Assembly: GCA_965112735.1 (NCBI GenBank)
Contig: OZ218963.1
Span: 930,001 to 994,000, forward strand
Source: Phaeosaccion multiseriatum
Lineage: Eukaryota; Ochrophyta, other classes
DNA: 64,000 nucleotides
Reading direction: 5' to 3'
The notes below the pieces were generated by a model. The model was given only the letters and a program-made list of their open reading frames with translations. It ran no database searches and was not told the origin of the DNA. Both the position numbers and the translations under genes were made by a program. Shown one piece after another: positions 47,617 through 58,006 of the stretch (its first letter is position 1; the number at the start of each line of letters is the position of its first letter).

Positions 47617-50130
47617 GAATCATGTCTTGGGCCATGGCGACTGCTTGTGTGGATCCCGCGCACGCCGCGTTTGTCTGCATATTCGGCCCCCTGGCACCCA
47701 CAATTTGGGCGAGCTGAGCATTTCCCAGCACCAGTACTCGAAACAGGAACTTCCTGTCGAATTCGTAGTCTGATGTCATCTGTTGCTCAGGCCGCGCCTC
47801 CGCCTCTTCCGCCAGCTCTGACAGGTTCATCGTGCTCTTGGTTATCATTGCGTCCTCCAGGGACTGCAGGGCCTGAGTGTCTCGCAGGCTCAGATGCCCA
47901 TTGGCCGAGCTCTCTGCCAAGCTCTTCTTCAGCGCCAACAGGAGCTGTGACTTCTTGGCTCTGGTGATGCAGCGGCTGCGTAGGAAACGCATAACCTCTG
48001 CTATAGCCGCATCCATCCCAGGGAATGAAGATGCATACACCACGCCAGTTCCATCTCGCAAATGCTCGGGCAACTTCCAATCTGCAGCAGTGGGTCCACC
48101 CTTGACCAGACCCGCGTCTTTCATGGCCTCCAGGCCTGCCGCTACCGCCACCTGCACCGCCTTGTCCATGGTGGCTGCGATACTCGGGCTCACCCCATAC
48201 TTGCTCATGTCTAGCGTACCCAGCCGGGCAGCGAGCTGGATGGTCTCGTGCAGCTCTTTGATGGGCACCTTGTCCGGATCCCCCCCGTCCTTCCTCTTTC
48301 GCACCTGCACCACATTTTTCTCCACCATGGACGCTTTGGTTCGGTCACACAGCGCGAAGATACTGTTCTCTCCCTTCACAAGCTTTTCCAAATTGTCCTC
48401 TTCGAAGACGTGAGACTGTCCAGGTAGTCCTGCCGCCACCCCCGTGACCAGCACTACGGATGCCCTCCCAATCTTCATTGACTCTCCCCCGTCACTCGAT
48501 GAGGTACCGTCTGTTTGCGCCGTGTCCATCTCCACCTGGGAAGGCGACAGAGCGGGCGCGTAGTGCCGCTGGCCGTTCTCGTCCCCCTTATATCGCACCG
48601 CGTCCAGGGGGACCCTGGCATACCGCCTGGAGAAGTCTGCGTTAACCCCCTCTAGGTAGTACGTCCCGGGAAACAGTCTGTCGATTGGGTAAACCGGGGT
48701 GTACGGAGCAGCCGCGTGTGCGACAGCCCGGCAGTCCATAGCCGCGGCCAGCTCTACAGGGTTCAGCTTTTCCCTCTCCGCCAAGCGCCCCGCCAGGGAT
48801 ATCTTCTCGGCGAGAGCCCCGAGGCTGAATCGCGAGGAAGCCTCTGTGGAAGGCGCGCGACCAACAATCTCATACATGGTTGCCACGGAGCCGCTACCAT
48901 ACGAATACACAAAGATGCGCTTGCCCTCCAGCGACTCCTTGGCCACGTCCACGAGGCATGCGAGGCCCGCAAAGACTGAAGCCGTGTAGGTGTTACCGAT
49001 TTGCCTGCTGAGCTCGCAATTCGGTTCCACCTTCTTCTCGTAGTCTGCTACAGAAATCTTCCGCAACGCGTCATGCAAGCCCCGGTCTGTGTACGTCTCC
49101 TCCAGGGGTGTCTCCATCCAAGGCAGCAAACTCTCTAAATGGCTTGGCAAAGGCTTTCCCGCTCGCACAAGACTCCGAGCGTCATTGAAAAGGAGTCGTG
49201 CGAAGCCCTTTTGCACCAGCTTATTGTACGGCGAATGAAACACAAACCAGTCCACGTCGTTGGCAGAGAAGTGCCCAACGGCGGCCTCCTTCTTGGCAAT
49301 CAAGCGGTTGTAGCAGTCGTCCAAAGAGCGGAAGTAGCAGGCCTGGCTCAGCGCTCCGTCTACGAGAGGATACTCGCTCTCCATCTGCGGCTTGAAGAAA
49401 TCGTAGACATTGGCAGCATGCGTCGCCCTGAACTTCATACTCAGGGGCAGAGGTGCGTCCGGCCCGATGAGAATCGCCGCCGCCCCGCAGCCGCCTGCCG
49501 GCCTCGCGGGGCCCTCTGCATACACGGCAATGTCCGCAGCCACCACAATGGCGTACCTCCCATCCCAGCCGCTGCTCTCTACCCAAGCCACCGAATTCAG
49601 CAACGCAGCAGTCCCTCCGTAGCAAGCATTGACGGTGGTGACCCCTTCGATATCCGTGTTGCCTTCAAACAGGTCCATCAATACCGTCTTCGTGGACTTG
49701 GCCTTGTCCACCAGCGTCTCGGTGCCCACCTCCAACCGGCCAACGTCCTCTTTGCGTATCCCATACTTGTCCAGCAGGTTGGCCACAACCGTCAAGCAAA
49801 CGCTGTTCACGTCTTCGGTATCTCCGACAAAAGCCATGGCCTTCTGGCCCAGCCCGACCGTGTACTTGCCCGCTGAGACACCATTCTCCACCTCCAGATC
49901 ACTCTGGCACAGGAAGGGGGATTGCACAATCAAGGAGGGACGTCAACACAAGGGAAAGGGGAGGACAGGCGGGAAACAGAGAGGGAAAAGGGCAGCGATC
50001 GGTCATCGAAAACAACCAAAAGCGTTGATTTTTTGCCTCTCTCCCGATTCAAACTTACTTGCGATACATAAGTGGACGGGAAGTACACGTCTAGCGCAAG
50101 TATGCCCACATGCTCAGGGCGCGTGGCCAT
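46578..50130 (-). CDS. HMG-CoA synthase fused to a beta-ketoacyl (keto)synthase
   Basis: Four exons (minus order 50059-50130, 47615-49903, 47049-47437, 46578-46956) give 1042 aa. Residues 1-about 465 are a full eukaryote-type HMG-CoA synthase, which condenses acetyl-CoA with acetoacetyl-CoA in the mevalonate pathway. The catalytic triad is visible: Glu about 86 (VGTETLVDKAKS), Cys about 118 (VNACYGGTAALLNSVAWVES) and His about 247 (FHSPYNKLVQKGFARLLFND). After an about 35-residue acidic linker comes a thiolase-fold ketosynthase, with Cys about 772 (NAACAGSTQAVAMAQD), His about 934 (CTHATPTASC), Lys about 966 and His about 971 (NTKGFTGHPMG). Both active sites look intact. Exon 2 alone, one uninterrupted frame, carries the HMGS domain and the KS through its nucleophile, so the fusion does not depend on splice prediction. 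The product of the KS half is unknown. Confidence 0.9.
47581..47614. repeat. (AC)n dinucleotide run
   Basis: About 17 AC units immediately after the donor of exon 2 of the HMGS-KS gene. Confidence 0.95.
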
Positions 50131-50272
50131 TGCAAGTCGGAAATTGTGTTCTCACAGTCAGCCCTCGAGAGGGGGGGGAAGCCCCGGGGGGTACGTCGCT
50201 CATTCCCGCCCGAAAAATCAAATCACAGAGAGAGAACCACGACCCTAACAGACGCTCCTCGCGCGGTGATGC
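50131..50272. promoter_or_regulatory. Short divergent intergenic region
   Basis: 142 bp between the HMGS-KS ATG (50130, -) and the DUF445 ATG (50273, +). It includes a G-run at about 50170-50177 and a TCGCTCATTCCCGCCCG stretch. Promoter function is inferred. Confidence 0.45.
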
Positions 50273-52675
50273 ATGCACTATTTTATGGCCGGCACATGCA
50301 TCGGCATCCTCGTTTCGCAGTTCCTGCCTCAGGCGCAAGGCCTTGTTCCAATGTGCATCCAGCAACTGCGGCTGCAGCAGAGGCAGCCACAGCAGCGGCG
50401 CAGCCCTCTCGTCCTGAGTGGGAGACGGCCTGTATCGCCTGGAAGAAAGCGCTTTGCTCGACCAGCAACTTCAAGTGATGATGTTGTCGCAAACGTTGAG
50501 GAAGAAGGCCCAGACGCTGAAGATGAGGAGGGGGAAAGTGCTGCCATACGGGAGGGAGAGGAGGAGGAGGAGGAGGAGAGAGAAGGGAAGCGGACGCGCA
50601 CCGTGAGGAGGCTTGCCTTGCTGCAGGGGGTAGTGGAGGATCGGAGAGATGCAGTGCGAGAGGTTGCGAAGGACATTGTGGGTACGAAAGTGCCCGAGGT
50701 GGCCAAGGAGGTGGGCGAGAGGATGCCGGACGTTGTCAAGAGCGTGGCGAAGGACGTGGGAGAGCTCGTTCCGAATATTGTAAAGAAGCAAGGAAAGAGG
50801 CGCTGGAACTATGCCTGGAACAAGATCAAGGACAGGCCGTTGGAGGCGCTGTCTATTCCGTTCACAGCGGCCTTTGTGGGGTGGATAACGAACAAGATTG
50901 CCGTGGAAATGATCTTTTTCCCTGTGGAGTGGCGAGGAATACCGATTGCCGTCGTATCTGGGCGCCCCTTTGGCATTTTGGGCTGGCAGGGGATAGTGCC
51001 TGCCAAGGCAGGAACCATGTCCGCTCGTATCGTGGACATGGTCACCACTCAGGTGAGTTGTTGGTGGGCCGGGCAGAGTCCACTGCTGCTGCTGCTGCTG
51101 ATTGTGCTTGACGCGGGTGCTCGACTAATTCTGTGTAAGACTAAGCATAGGTCTGCTTCCGCTCTCGTTTGCCGCCTTTATCGCTTGGTTCGCTGCTGTT
51201 CTGCTGCTGGTGTGATAGCTTCTCAATGTAGACGATGTCTTTCGGAGGCTGAGTCCCCGGCGAATTGCTCGCCTTCTTGCGCCTGAGATTGCTGAGATTA
51301 CCTCGTCAATAGCGGATAGCGTGGTGCCCAATGGAAACCTGCTGGTGGACGCGGCAGGCAAGGGCCTCAGTCTGGAGGCACTGGACACCATCAGGGCCCT
51401 CCGGCATCAGATGATTGTGGGTCTCACCAAGGATATGCAGAAAGGCATACAGAAATATCTGGACCTCAAGGAGCTTGTGGTGGGAGAGATGCTCGCAGAC
51501 AGGCGCCTGCTCATTGAACTGTTCCAGAGGTGCGGCAAGAAAGAGTTTAGCTTCCTGGTCAACTCGGGCTTCTACTTTGGCTTCATCTTGGGCATCATCC
51601 AAATGGGGATTTGGCTGCTGTGCGACAAGGCGTGGACACTGCCAGTGGGTGGCGCTGTGGTGGGCTATTTGACCAACTGGATTGCCCTCAAACTTATATT
51701 TGAGCCTGTCAATCCTCGGAGAATCGGCCCCTTCGTGCTGCAGGGCCTGTTTTTGAAGGTTGGTTGTTGTGGTCTTTGAGTGTTAACAGCGGGGAAACCA
51801 TCAAAAGCTATACTCCGTCTTCCGTCCTCCTGAAAAGAAATACGCCGCGCCTCCCTTGCCCACCACCACCCACACCCTCTGTTCGAGCAGAGGCAGTTTG
51901 AGGTATCTGCGGAGTTCGCGGACTTTTTCGCCACACAAATACTGCGGAGCAAAAAGATGTGGGGCACCATTTTGGCGGGATCGCACGCCCCACAGTTTTA
52001 CTCTCTGCTGGAGAAGCACACCAAGCCTTTCCTCAGGCAGGCGGCCATGACGGTCGGCACTCCGATCGATGATGCCCTAGTGGGCTCTCTGTCTCAAAAG
52101 GTGGCAGAGAGGCTTCCGGACCACATCGGCGTGCTGCACGAATACACAGACGCCACGTTGGCGCTGCAGCCCACCATTCGCAAGGCCATGGAGAAGGTAT
52201 AAAAAAGTACCCTGCTGCTACCGCCGCCACCAAGAGAGTCAATGAATGCCTCACGAACGCTTCTTTCCTCGGTTTCTTTCTTGTGTGCCCCTCCAAACAG
52301 ATGTCTCCTTCTGACTTCGAGAGCGTGCTTCACCCCATCTTTCAAGAGGACGAGTTAACGCTCGTGTTGGCGGGGGCTGTCCTTGGAGCAGCCGCCGGTT
52401 TTGTTCAAATGCTCTTCTCTACCAGGTCCAAGGACGACCTGCCAAAGTCGCCCCCAAAGTCGCCGCCCTCGGCCCCCGCTGGAGAAGAGGGAACCGCGAC
52501 AGACAGCCATGTTTCTCCTCGTCCTTCGTCCATCACAGCCGCAGCGACAGCCGTGAGGGGCCTCCTGCGCTCAGCAAGATGCTTCTTTTCCCCAATCAAA
52601 GCTGGTGCTGCGTTTCTCTCTCGCACTCAGCGCATCGCTGCCGTTGGTATTGGGTTGTTCCGCAGGCTCTCTTGA
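50273..52675 (+). CDS. DUF445 family membrane protein, probably organelle-targeted
   Basis: Four exons (50273-51052, 51219-51758, 51891-52196, 52301-52675) give 666 aa. Family features are GWITNKIAVEMIFFPVEWRG followed by FGILGWQGIVPAKA, a second copy GYLTNWIALKLIFEPVNPRR, and near the end SPSDFESVLHPIFQEDELTL with a closing TM (VLAGAVLGAAAGFVQML). The N-terminus is hydrophobic (YFMAGTCIGILVSQFL), then Gln/Arg-rich, then acidic (EEEEEEEREGKR). A repeated amphipathic region (GERMPDVVKSVAKDVGELVPNI) precedes the core. The biochemical function of DUF445 proteins is unknown. The acceptor at 51218 was chosen because it keeps the frame with LLNVDDVFRRLSPRR, as expected after the first membrane unit. 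The C-terminal 80 residues are Pro/Ser-rich and probably disordered. Confidence 0.82.
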
Positions 52676-52739
52676 GTTGCTTAGCTCTCACCCACTGGTA
52701 ACAGCAGTAGTAGCAGCATGCTTTGGCGTGGACCGCCCA

Positions 52740-53162
52740 TTAACAGCGTACGCCATCCCCCCATTCACTATCCATCTCGCTTCCGTCCCTGCGAGGGCTC
52801 TCTCTGTGGTCACAGACAACGCCATAAAGCTTCCCACGGCCGTGACTCAACAAAACCAATAGACCAATTCGACCCCTGCTATCGCCAGCGTTTGGGGGGG
52901 GGGGGGCGTGCTATCCGCTATCGCCCAGCCGGCGCGCTATCTGTTTTAGCGTGCTATCGAGAATGTGGGCGACAGCGCGTCAGGGGTCGAACCACTGCCC
53001 ACCCCATAGGAAGTATACATGCACACACCGCTTCAACGATCCACATCGCTTCCGTGCCTGGGAGGGCCTCTTCTTGGGCAAAGTCAGCGCGATAAAGTTG
53101 CCCACGGCCGTGACGAAGAATACCAATACCCGCCGCGTAGAAAGTATGCCTCCACACATTCA
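52740..53162 (-). pseudogene. Two decayed duplicate copies of the DPM2 last exon
   Basis: Segments at about 52750-52865 and about 53030-53140 match the last exon of DPM2 (53163-53330), including the strings CGGCCGTG, GATAAAG/CATAAAG and CATCTCGCTTCCGT or CACATCGCTTCCGT. Each copy has frameshifts and lacks the upstream PFVDESNP part. A poly-G run and a copy of the GCTATC repeat (52905-52993) lie between them. They sit just past the DPM2 stop, so they are probably tandem duplications of the gene's 3' end. Confidence 0.75.
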
Positions 53163-53558
53163 CTATCCATCTCGCTTCCGTGCCTGGGAGGGCCGCTTCT
53201 TCGTCATGGTCAACGCGATAAAGCTGCCCACGGCCGTGACTAAGAAGACCAACAGGAGGGCCGGTATGGCCACCGCGTAGTGCCGACTGGGAAAGTACGC
53301 CTGCACAGGATTGGACTCGTCCACGAAGGGCTGCCCAGCCAAGCCCGAGGGTTAAAAAGAAAGTGGGGTTCGAGGCTGAACTCACTTTGGGAGGAAGGTT
53401 TAAGGTTTAAGGCACAGCCACCTACCAGCACAATTACCCACAGCGTGTAGTAGAAGAAGAAGGTGCCACTACCATAGAGCAGGAGTAGTCCCGCTCCCCT
53501 GACGGTATTCTGAGCAACAAGACGATACAGCAAAGAGGGTGGTCAGAGGACTGCTGCT

Positions 53559-53606
<48 letters not shown>

Positions 53607-53669
53607 GCTACTGCTACTGCTGTTACTGCTGCTGGTGCTGGTGCTGGTGCTGGTGCTTGCTCTTACCAT
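53163..53669 (-). CDS. DPM2: Dolichol-phosphate-mannose synthase regulatory subunit DPM2
   Basis: ER membrane subunit that stabilises the catalytic DPM1 in dolichol-phosphate-mannose synthesis, which feeds N-glycans and GPI anchors. Model: the ATG alone in the first coding exon (53667-53669) followed by GTAAGA, then 53426-53509 and 53163-53330, giving 85 aa, close to the 84 aa of the human protein. Two TM segments (GAGLLLLYGSGTFFFYYTLWVIVL and YAVAIPALLLVFLVTAVGSFIAL) flank the diagnostic PFVDESNPVQAYFPSRHYAVAIP loop; the tail is Lys/Arg-rich (TKKRPSQARKRDG). An alternative start at 53533, without the microexon, would add a five-residue longer N-terminus. The first intron carries CAG/CTG repeats. 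Confidence 0.85.
53542..53656. repeat. (CTG/GCTGGT)n repeat in DPM2 intron 1
   Basis: GCTGCTGTTGCTGCTGCTGC-type trinucleotides followed by about six GCTGGT hexamers, between the start-codon exon and the second exon of DPM2. Confidence 0.9.
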
Positions 53670-54058
53670 GTTTTATACATAACAGGAGAGGGGTCTAGGG
53701 GGGAGGGAAGAAGAAAAAGTAAAAGTAAAGTTTCAGGTCAGAGGAAGTGAAGATGGCACCAGAGGGTGTTTGGCCTGATTACTGATTATGACCGGCACCA
53801 GCCGGGTCTGGTTACTGATTAGCTGCCGGCGCCAGCCGGCCTGATTACTGATTATGACCGGCGCTAGCCGGCCTGATTACTAATTATAACTGTAACCTTG
53901 TCCAGGGTCGATTCTGAGGCGACCCAGGCCAGAACCTGGAACCTGGCCCTCATTATCCCAGTACCTGGAACCTGGGTCGCTCAGAACTCAGGGGCCGACC
54001 ATTTTCGGTCTTTATAATACTGAACTGACTCCTGACAGGGTAGCAGCAAGCAGCAGGT
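53670..54058. repeat. Intergenic region with three tandem ~38-bp units
   Basis: No gene. Three units of CCTGATTACTGATTATGACC plus GGCGCCAGCCGG lie at about 53774-53885. The shared CCGGCGCCAGCC core also occurs in the repeat at 9630. The remainder (53890-54040) contains repeated CCTGGAACCTGG strings. Confidence 0.8.
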
Positions 54059-55069
54059 TTAGGCTCTTCGACGTCTTCTCTCTCTACTTCTACTCCTACT
54101 CCTGCTTCTACGGGAGCGGTCGCGTCTGTCGTCCCCTCGTCTGTCGTCCCCTCGGTACTCTCTGTCGTCCCCCTTCCTGCTGTCCCTGTCCCTGTCCCTG
54201 TCCCTGTCTCTGTCCCTGTCCCTGTCCCTGTCCCTTTCCCTGTCTCGGTCGCGACGATGTCTGTCATCTTTATCTCTATTCCTCGTCGAAGTCTGGTCAG
54301 GGGGGGGGTTGCTGTCCTCATCCGCCTCTTCTTCAGGAGCGTCTTCGAACTGTGCCTCGTCCATCCCGTAAGAGGCTCTCAGGCGCGAAAGTGCGGCCAG
54401 CTCCTTCGCCTTCTTATTCGACCTTGAGGGAGCGGCACACGCAGGGTTGGATTTCAGGGCGGGGAGGGGTTGGGTTGTGTTCGGCACACTCAATTCGTCG
54501 AGAAGCAGCCCCAGCCGCCAAAGACAGCGGGCGAGAAAACGTATAAAAGCATGGCAAAAAGAAACATACCTGTCACGCTCCCTCCTCCTGCCGAAATCGT
54601 CATATCCGTCTGCGCCCGTTTCTATTCCCAACGTCGCGCTCGCCCTGGCCTGCCTCTCGTTGAACCCACCGCCCAATCCATCTCTCACGGCATCTGCTCC
54701 CTGGAGAACGTCAGGCTTCGGTGCCTGACAAGTATTACACGACGTCCGCCATTCGAAGTTCACGTTACCGCAGTGACACGCCCAGTCGCCTGCCTTGGAC
54801 CCCGGCATCATGCCCCGTCCTCGTCCTCCTCCTCCCCTCCCCCCCCCTCTTCCTCGGCCCATACCCCCTCCCCGCCCCAACCCAGACTCCGCTGGCGGTG
54901 CGCTCTCCACACTCGGCATACCCGCAAGAAGCGGTGTCCCCCCTCCTCGACCTCGCCCTCTGCCTGCAGGCGGCGGTGGAGAGCCTGCATCGGGCATATC
55001 TTGTTTGGAAGGATGGCGGCTCTGGGGCCGATCGAGAAAACAATTCCCAATTTCGGGACATGGGGCCAT
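54059..55069 (-). CDS. RanBP2-type zinc-finger RNA-binding protein with RGG and RD repeats
   Basis: Two exons (54570-55069 and 54059-54422, minus order) give 287 aa. The order is Pro/Gly-rich with RGRGRGGG and [13 protein letters not shown] boxes, one RanBP2-type zinc finger (GDWACHCGNVNFEWRTSCNTC), an acidic segment (EAQFEDAPEEEADEDS), and a long Arg-Asp alternating tail with RSRSRSRS at the end. The family (ZRANB2, TAF15/FUS-like) binds single-stranded GGU-containing RNA and works in splicing. The finger has one residue between its first two cysteines where the usual spacing is two to four. The RD tail is coded by GGGACA-type hexamers (54180-54245). The start could be 55069 or the in-frame ATG at 54997. 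Confidence 0.8.
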   Translation of the reverse strand: MAPCPEIGNCFLDRPQSRHPSKQDMPDAGSPPPPAGRGRGRGGGTPLLAGMPSVESAPPAESGLGRGGGMGRGRGGGRGGGGRGRGMMPGSKAGDWACHCGNVNFEWRTSCNTCQAPKPDVLQGADAVRDGLGGGFNERQARASATLGIETGADGYDDFGRRRERDRYVSFCHAFIRFLARCLWRLGLLLDELSVPNTTQPLPALKSNPACAAPSRSNKKAKELAALSRLRASYGMDEAQFEDAPEEEADEDSNPPPDQTSTRNRDKDDRHRRDRDRERDRDRDRDRDRDRDRDRDSRKGDDREYRGDDRRGDDRRDRSRRSRSRSRSRERRRRRA

Positions 55070-55189
55070 GTAACGGGCAGGACTGAACTGAACAAAAACG
55101 CGGCATTACTCGAAGCGAAAACAAGGAAGTACGACAACACGGGGGGGGGAGCCGGGCAGCAGTAGTAAGAGGGGGACCCATCGCTAAAG
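55070..55189. promoter_or_regulatory. Short divergent intergenic region
   Basis: 120 bp between the zinc-finger gene start (55069, -) and the DNAI1 ATG (55190, +). It contains a G-run at 55141-55150. Promoter function is inferred. Confidence 0.45.
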
Positions 55190-57983
55190 ATGAGTTCCAA
55201 GAAGAGGGCGTCGAAGGCGAAATTGGCCTCTGCCCCAGCGGTGCACATGGCGGTCGAGGACGAGGACATGTACCAGGAGCCCATCAAGAAGGTGGTGCGA
55301 CCAGCCGAGCAGCTGCAGCTCAGCGAGGCGGAGCTTAAGGAAGAGCACACACGTGTACTAACTGCGAATGACCCCAACGGTAGGACAGAGGGATATTCAC
55401 AGCCCCGCCTTGGGCGTAACACTACTTGTACTGGAAACGCATGCCAATCCCCGCAGGGGCGGACATAGGGTGTTATCACTGCTCACCCCGGGCTTCTCCT
55501 TCTCCTGTCCCTTCCTGCCGTATGGCTTGCAGTGCCGAATAACATCACCAAGTACAACTTTAAGGATCGCATGTACAAGATTGATCCTCCCGGACCTGGA
55601 GATCACCTTGCGATGCATCTCAGTATCGATGGTTGCGCATTACACATAGAGAGCAATGAGGCGAAGCTGCAGGCCACGTACAAGGAGAAGAAGAAGGAAG
55701 AGGCGGAGGAGGTCCAGAAGGCTGCAGCACAGGCTGCCGCGGACGCGGGGGACGAGGACCTCGATATGGTTGAGGAAAGCGGCAAGAATCAGTTCAACTA
55801 CTCGGGTGCGTTAGATACTTGCTGAGATGGAATGGCTGGTTCTGGAGTGTTAGCTGCTAACATCTCCTTCGTTTTGGTGCTTCGCTGTTTACTTGTAGAG
55901 CGCGCGGCGCAGACGTTCAACAACCCTTTGAAGCTGCGAGGCGTGGCGACGGAGCCACCACCTATGCTGAACTTTAGCAGCACAGTAGCTCAATGGGAGA
56001 TTTACGATTTCTACATGACAGAATTTGCCAAGCAAGCGGCGGAGGCAGAGGCGGAGGCGAATAAGGGACGTTCGCGTGAAAAGGGCACCGATGAATGCAT
56101 CATGGGGCCGGGAGGAAGAGAGGACGGGGACATGGTACACAGCGCCAAGATGGGCGGTGCGCTAAAGATCTTGGAGAGAATGGTCAGCCAAAATGCGGAA
56201 GACGAAATCTTCCAGGACTTCAAATACTGGGAGGATGCCTCCGACCAGTTCAGGGATGGAGAGGGGTCGCTCCTCCCCCTTTGGCGCTTCAGCACAGAGA
56301 GGACCAAGAGGAAGCAGGTAGAGTTCATTCTCCTGGTACCCGCCCGTCTTTGGCGGGCGGGCAGTTCTGAAGACTAGGTTACCCACACACACGTATGTTG
56401 GAAACGCCTTCCATTGACCCCTTAGGTGACTGCTTTAGCTTGGAACCCCGACTACCCAGACCTGTTCGCCGTGGCGTACGGGAGCTACGACTTCATGCGG
56501 CAAGGCAGCGGAATGGTGTGCTGCTTTTCCCTGAAGAATACTGGCCACCCAGAGTACGCGTTTGGTACGGAGAGCGGCGTAATGTGTATCAACTTCCACC
56601 CCGCGCACAACAGCCTGCTTGCCGTGGGCTGCTATGACGGGACGGTCATGGTGAGTGACATCGGGTCGAAGCTGAGGCACTAGTGTCTTTCCCAGAGCTC
56701 AAATGTGTTTTCCACACTTGCTTGGCCTGCGCCCACGACTCAGGTTTTCGACGTCCGCAACAAGCTCAAAAAGCCCATCTACCAGTCTTCCATCAAGATG
56801 GGCAAGCACACCGATCCGGTGTGGCAGGTTTACTGGCAAAGCGACGATCAGGTAATAAGGCTTTTCATTCTCGCATTGTAATCGAATCGTGCCCTCCCCT
56901 TGAAGCAAGCCCCAACTAAGACCAACAAAATCGCCGCCTTTTGGGCCTGCCTCCTCTCGCTGCACACACAAAACAGCCCAAGGAGCTAAACTTCTTCACC
57001 ATCTCGTCCGACGGTCGAGTGGCCAACTGGATCATGAGCAAGAACGAGCTCAAGATGGAGCCCGTTATGCAGCTCAAACTCGTCAGCGGCGTCAAGGATG
57101 ATCCAGACGAGACCAGTCTGTCAGGCCTAGCAGGTCCGTGCTACTTGTCGGGAGCTCAATGTCCTCCCCCCCTGCACAAACACACACCTTCTACAACCTT
57201 AGCCCTTCCCTCCACCCCCCTCCCCTACCACAACCACTACGAAACACGCTTAGGTGGTTGCTGCTTTGACTTCAATAGCCACAGCGAGCACTTGTTCATC
57301 GTTGGGACTGAAGAGGGCAAGATCCACAAATGCAGCAAGGCCTACAGTGGGCAGTACCTCAAGACGTACAAGGGCCACAACATGGCTGTGTACACGCTCA
57401 AGTGGAATCCCTTCCACCCTCGGGTCTTCATCTCGTGCAGTGCGGATTGGACCGTCAAGCTCTGGGACCACAACCTGCCCTACCCAATCATGTCCTTCGA
57501 TCTGGGCAATGCGGTGGGAGACGTGGCGTGGAGCCCTTTCTCGAGCACAGTTTTCGCCGCAGTCACCAGCGACGGCAAGGTAAGCGCGAACCCAAGGAAT
57601 GTCGGGCACCATTCAGTCCAATAGTGAGTCTTGCACTAAACTGCCCCGCGTCTCCCCTTCCCTCCCTCCCTTCATCCCTTCCATTGTACGCTCCAAAGGT
57701 CCATGTATTCGACCTCGCAGAGAACAAGCACGAGCCATTGTGCGAGCAGAAGGTCGTGAAGCGCAGCAAGCTCACACACGTGTGCTTCAATCAAAGGTAT
57801 CCCATTGTCATTGTGGGCGACGACCGCGGGGGGGTGAATTCTCTCAAGCTGAGCCCCAATCTTCGAAAAGTGCACGAGCCGAGAGACGAAGAAGGAAAGC
57901 TCATCGAGCATGACCCCATCCAGCTGCAGATCGACAAGATGGAGCGGCTCTTGACCGTGGCGGACACCAAGCCCATGAACTGA
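55190..57983 (+). CDS. DNAI1: Axonemal outer-arm dynein intermediate chain 1
   Basis: WD40 intermediate chain of the outer dynein arm (Chlamydomonas IC78/ODA9). Eight exons (55190-55379, 55533-55805, 55899-56317, 56426-56650, 56744-56851, 56977-57133, 57254-57579, 57699-57983) give 660 aa. The N-terminus is basic and then acidic. The segment ERAAQTFNNPLKLRGVATEPPP with FSSTVAQWEIYDFYM is diagnostic. WD40 blades follow: VTALAWNPDYPDLFAVAYGSYDF, SLLAVGCYDGTVMVFDVR, DPVWQVYWQSDDQ, LNFFTISSDGRVANW, HLFIVGTEEGKIHKCSKAYSG-type, YTLKWNPFHPRVFISCSADWT and VAWSPFSSTVFAAVTSDGKV. The C-terminus is the usual LSPNLRK with a charged helix. Only 23 bp separate its stop from that of the opposing NSRP1 gene. 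Confidence 0.93.
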
Positions 57984-58006
57984 TGATATGATAAAAACGC
58001 TGCACA

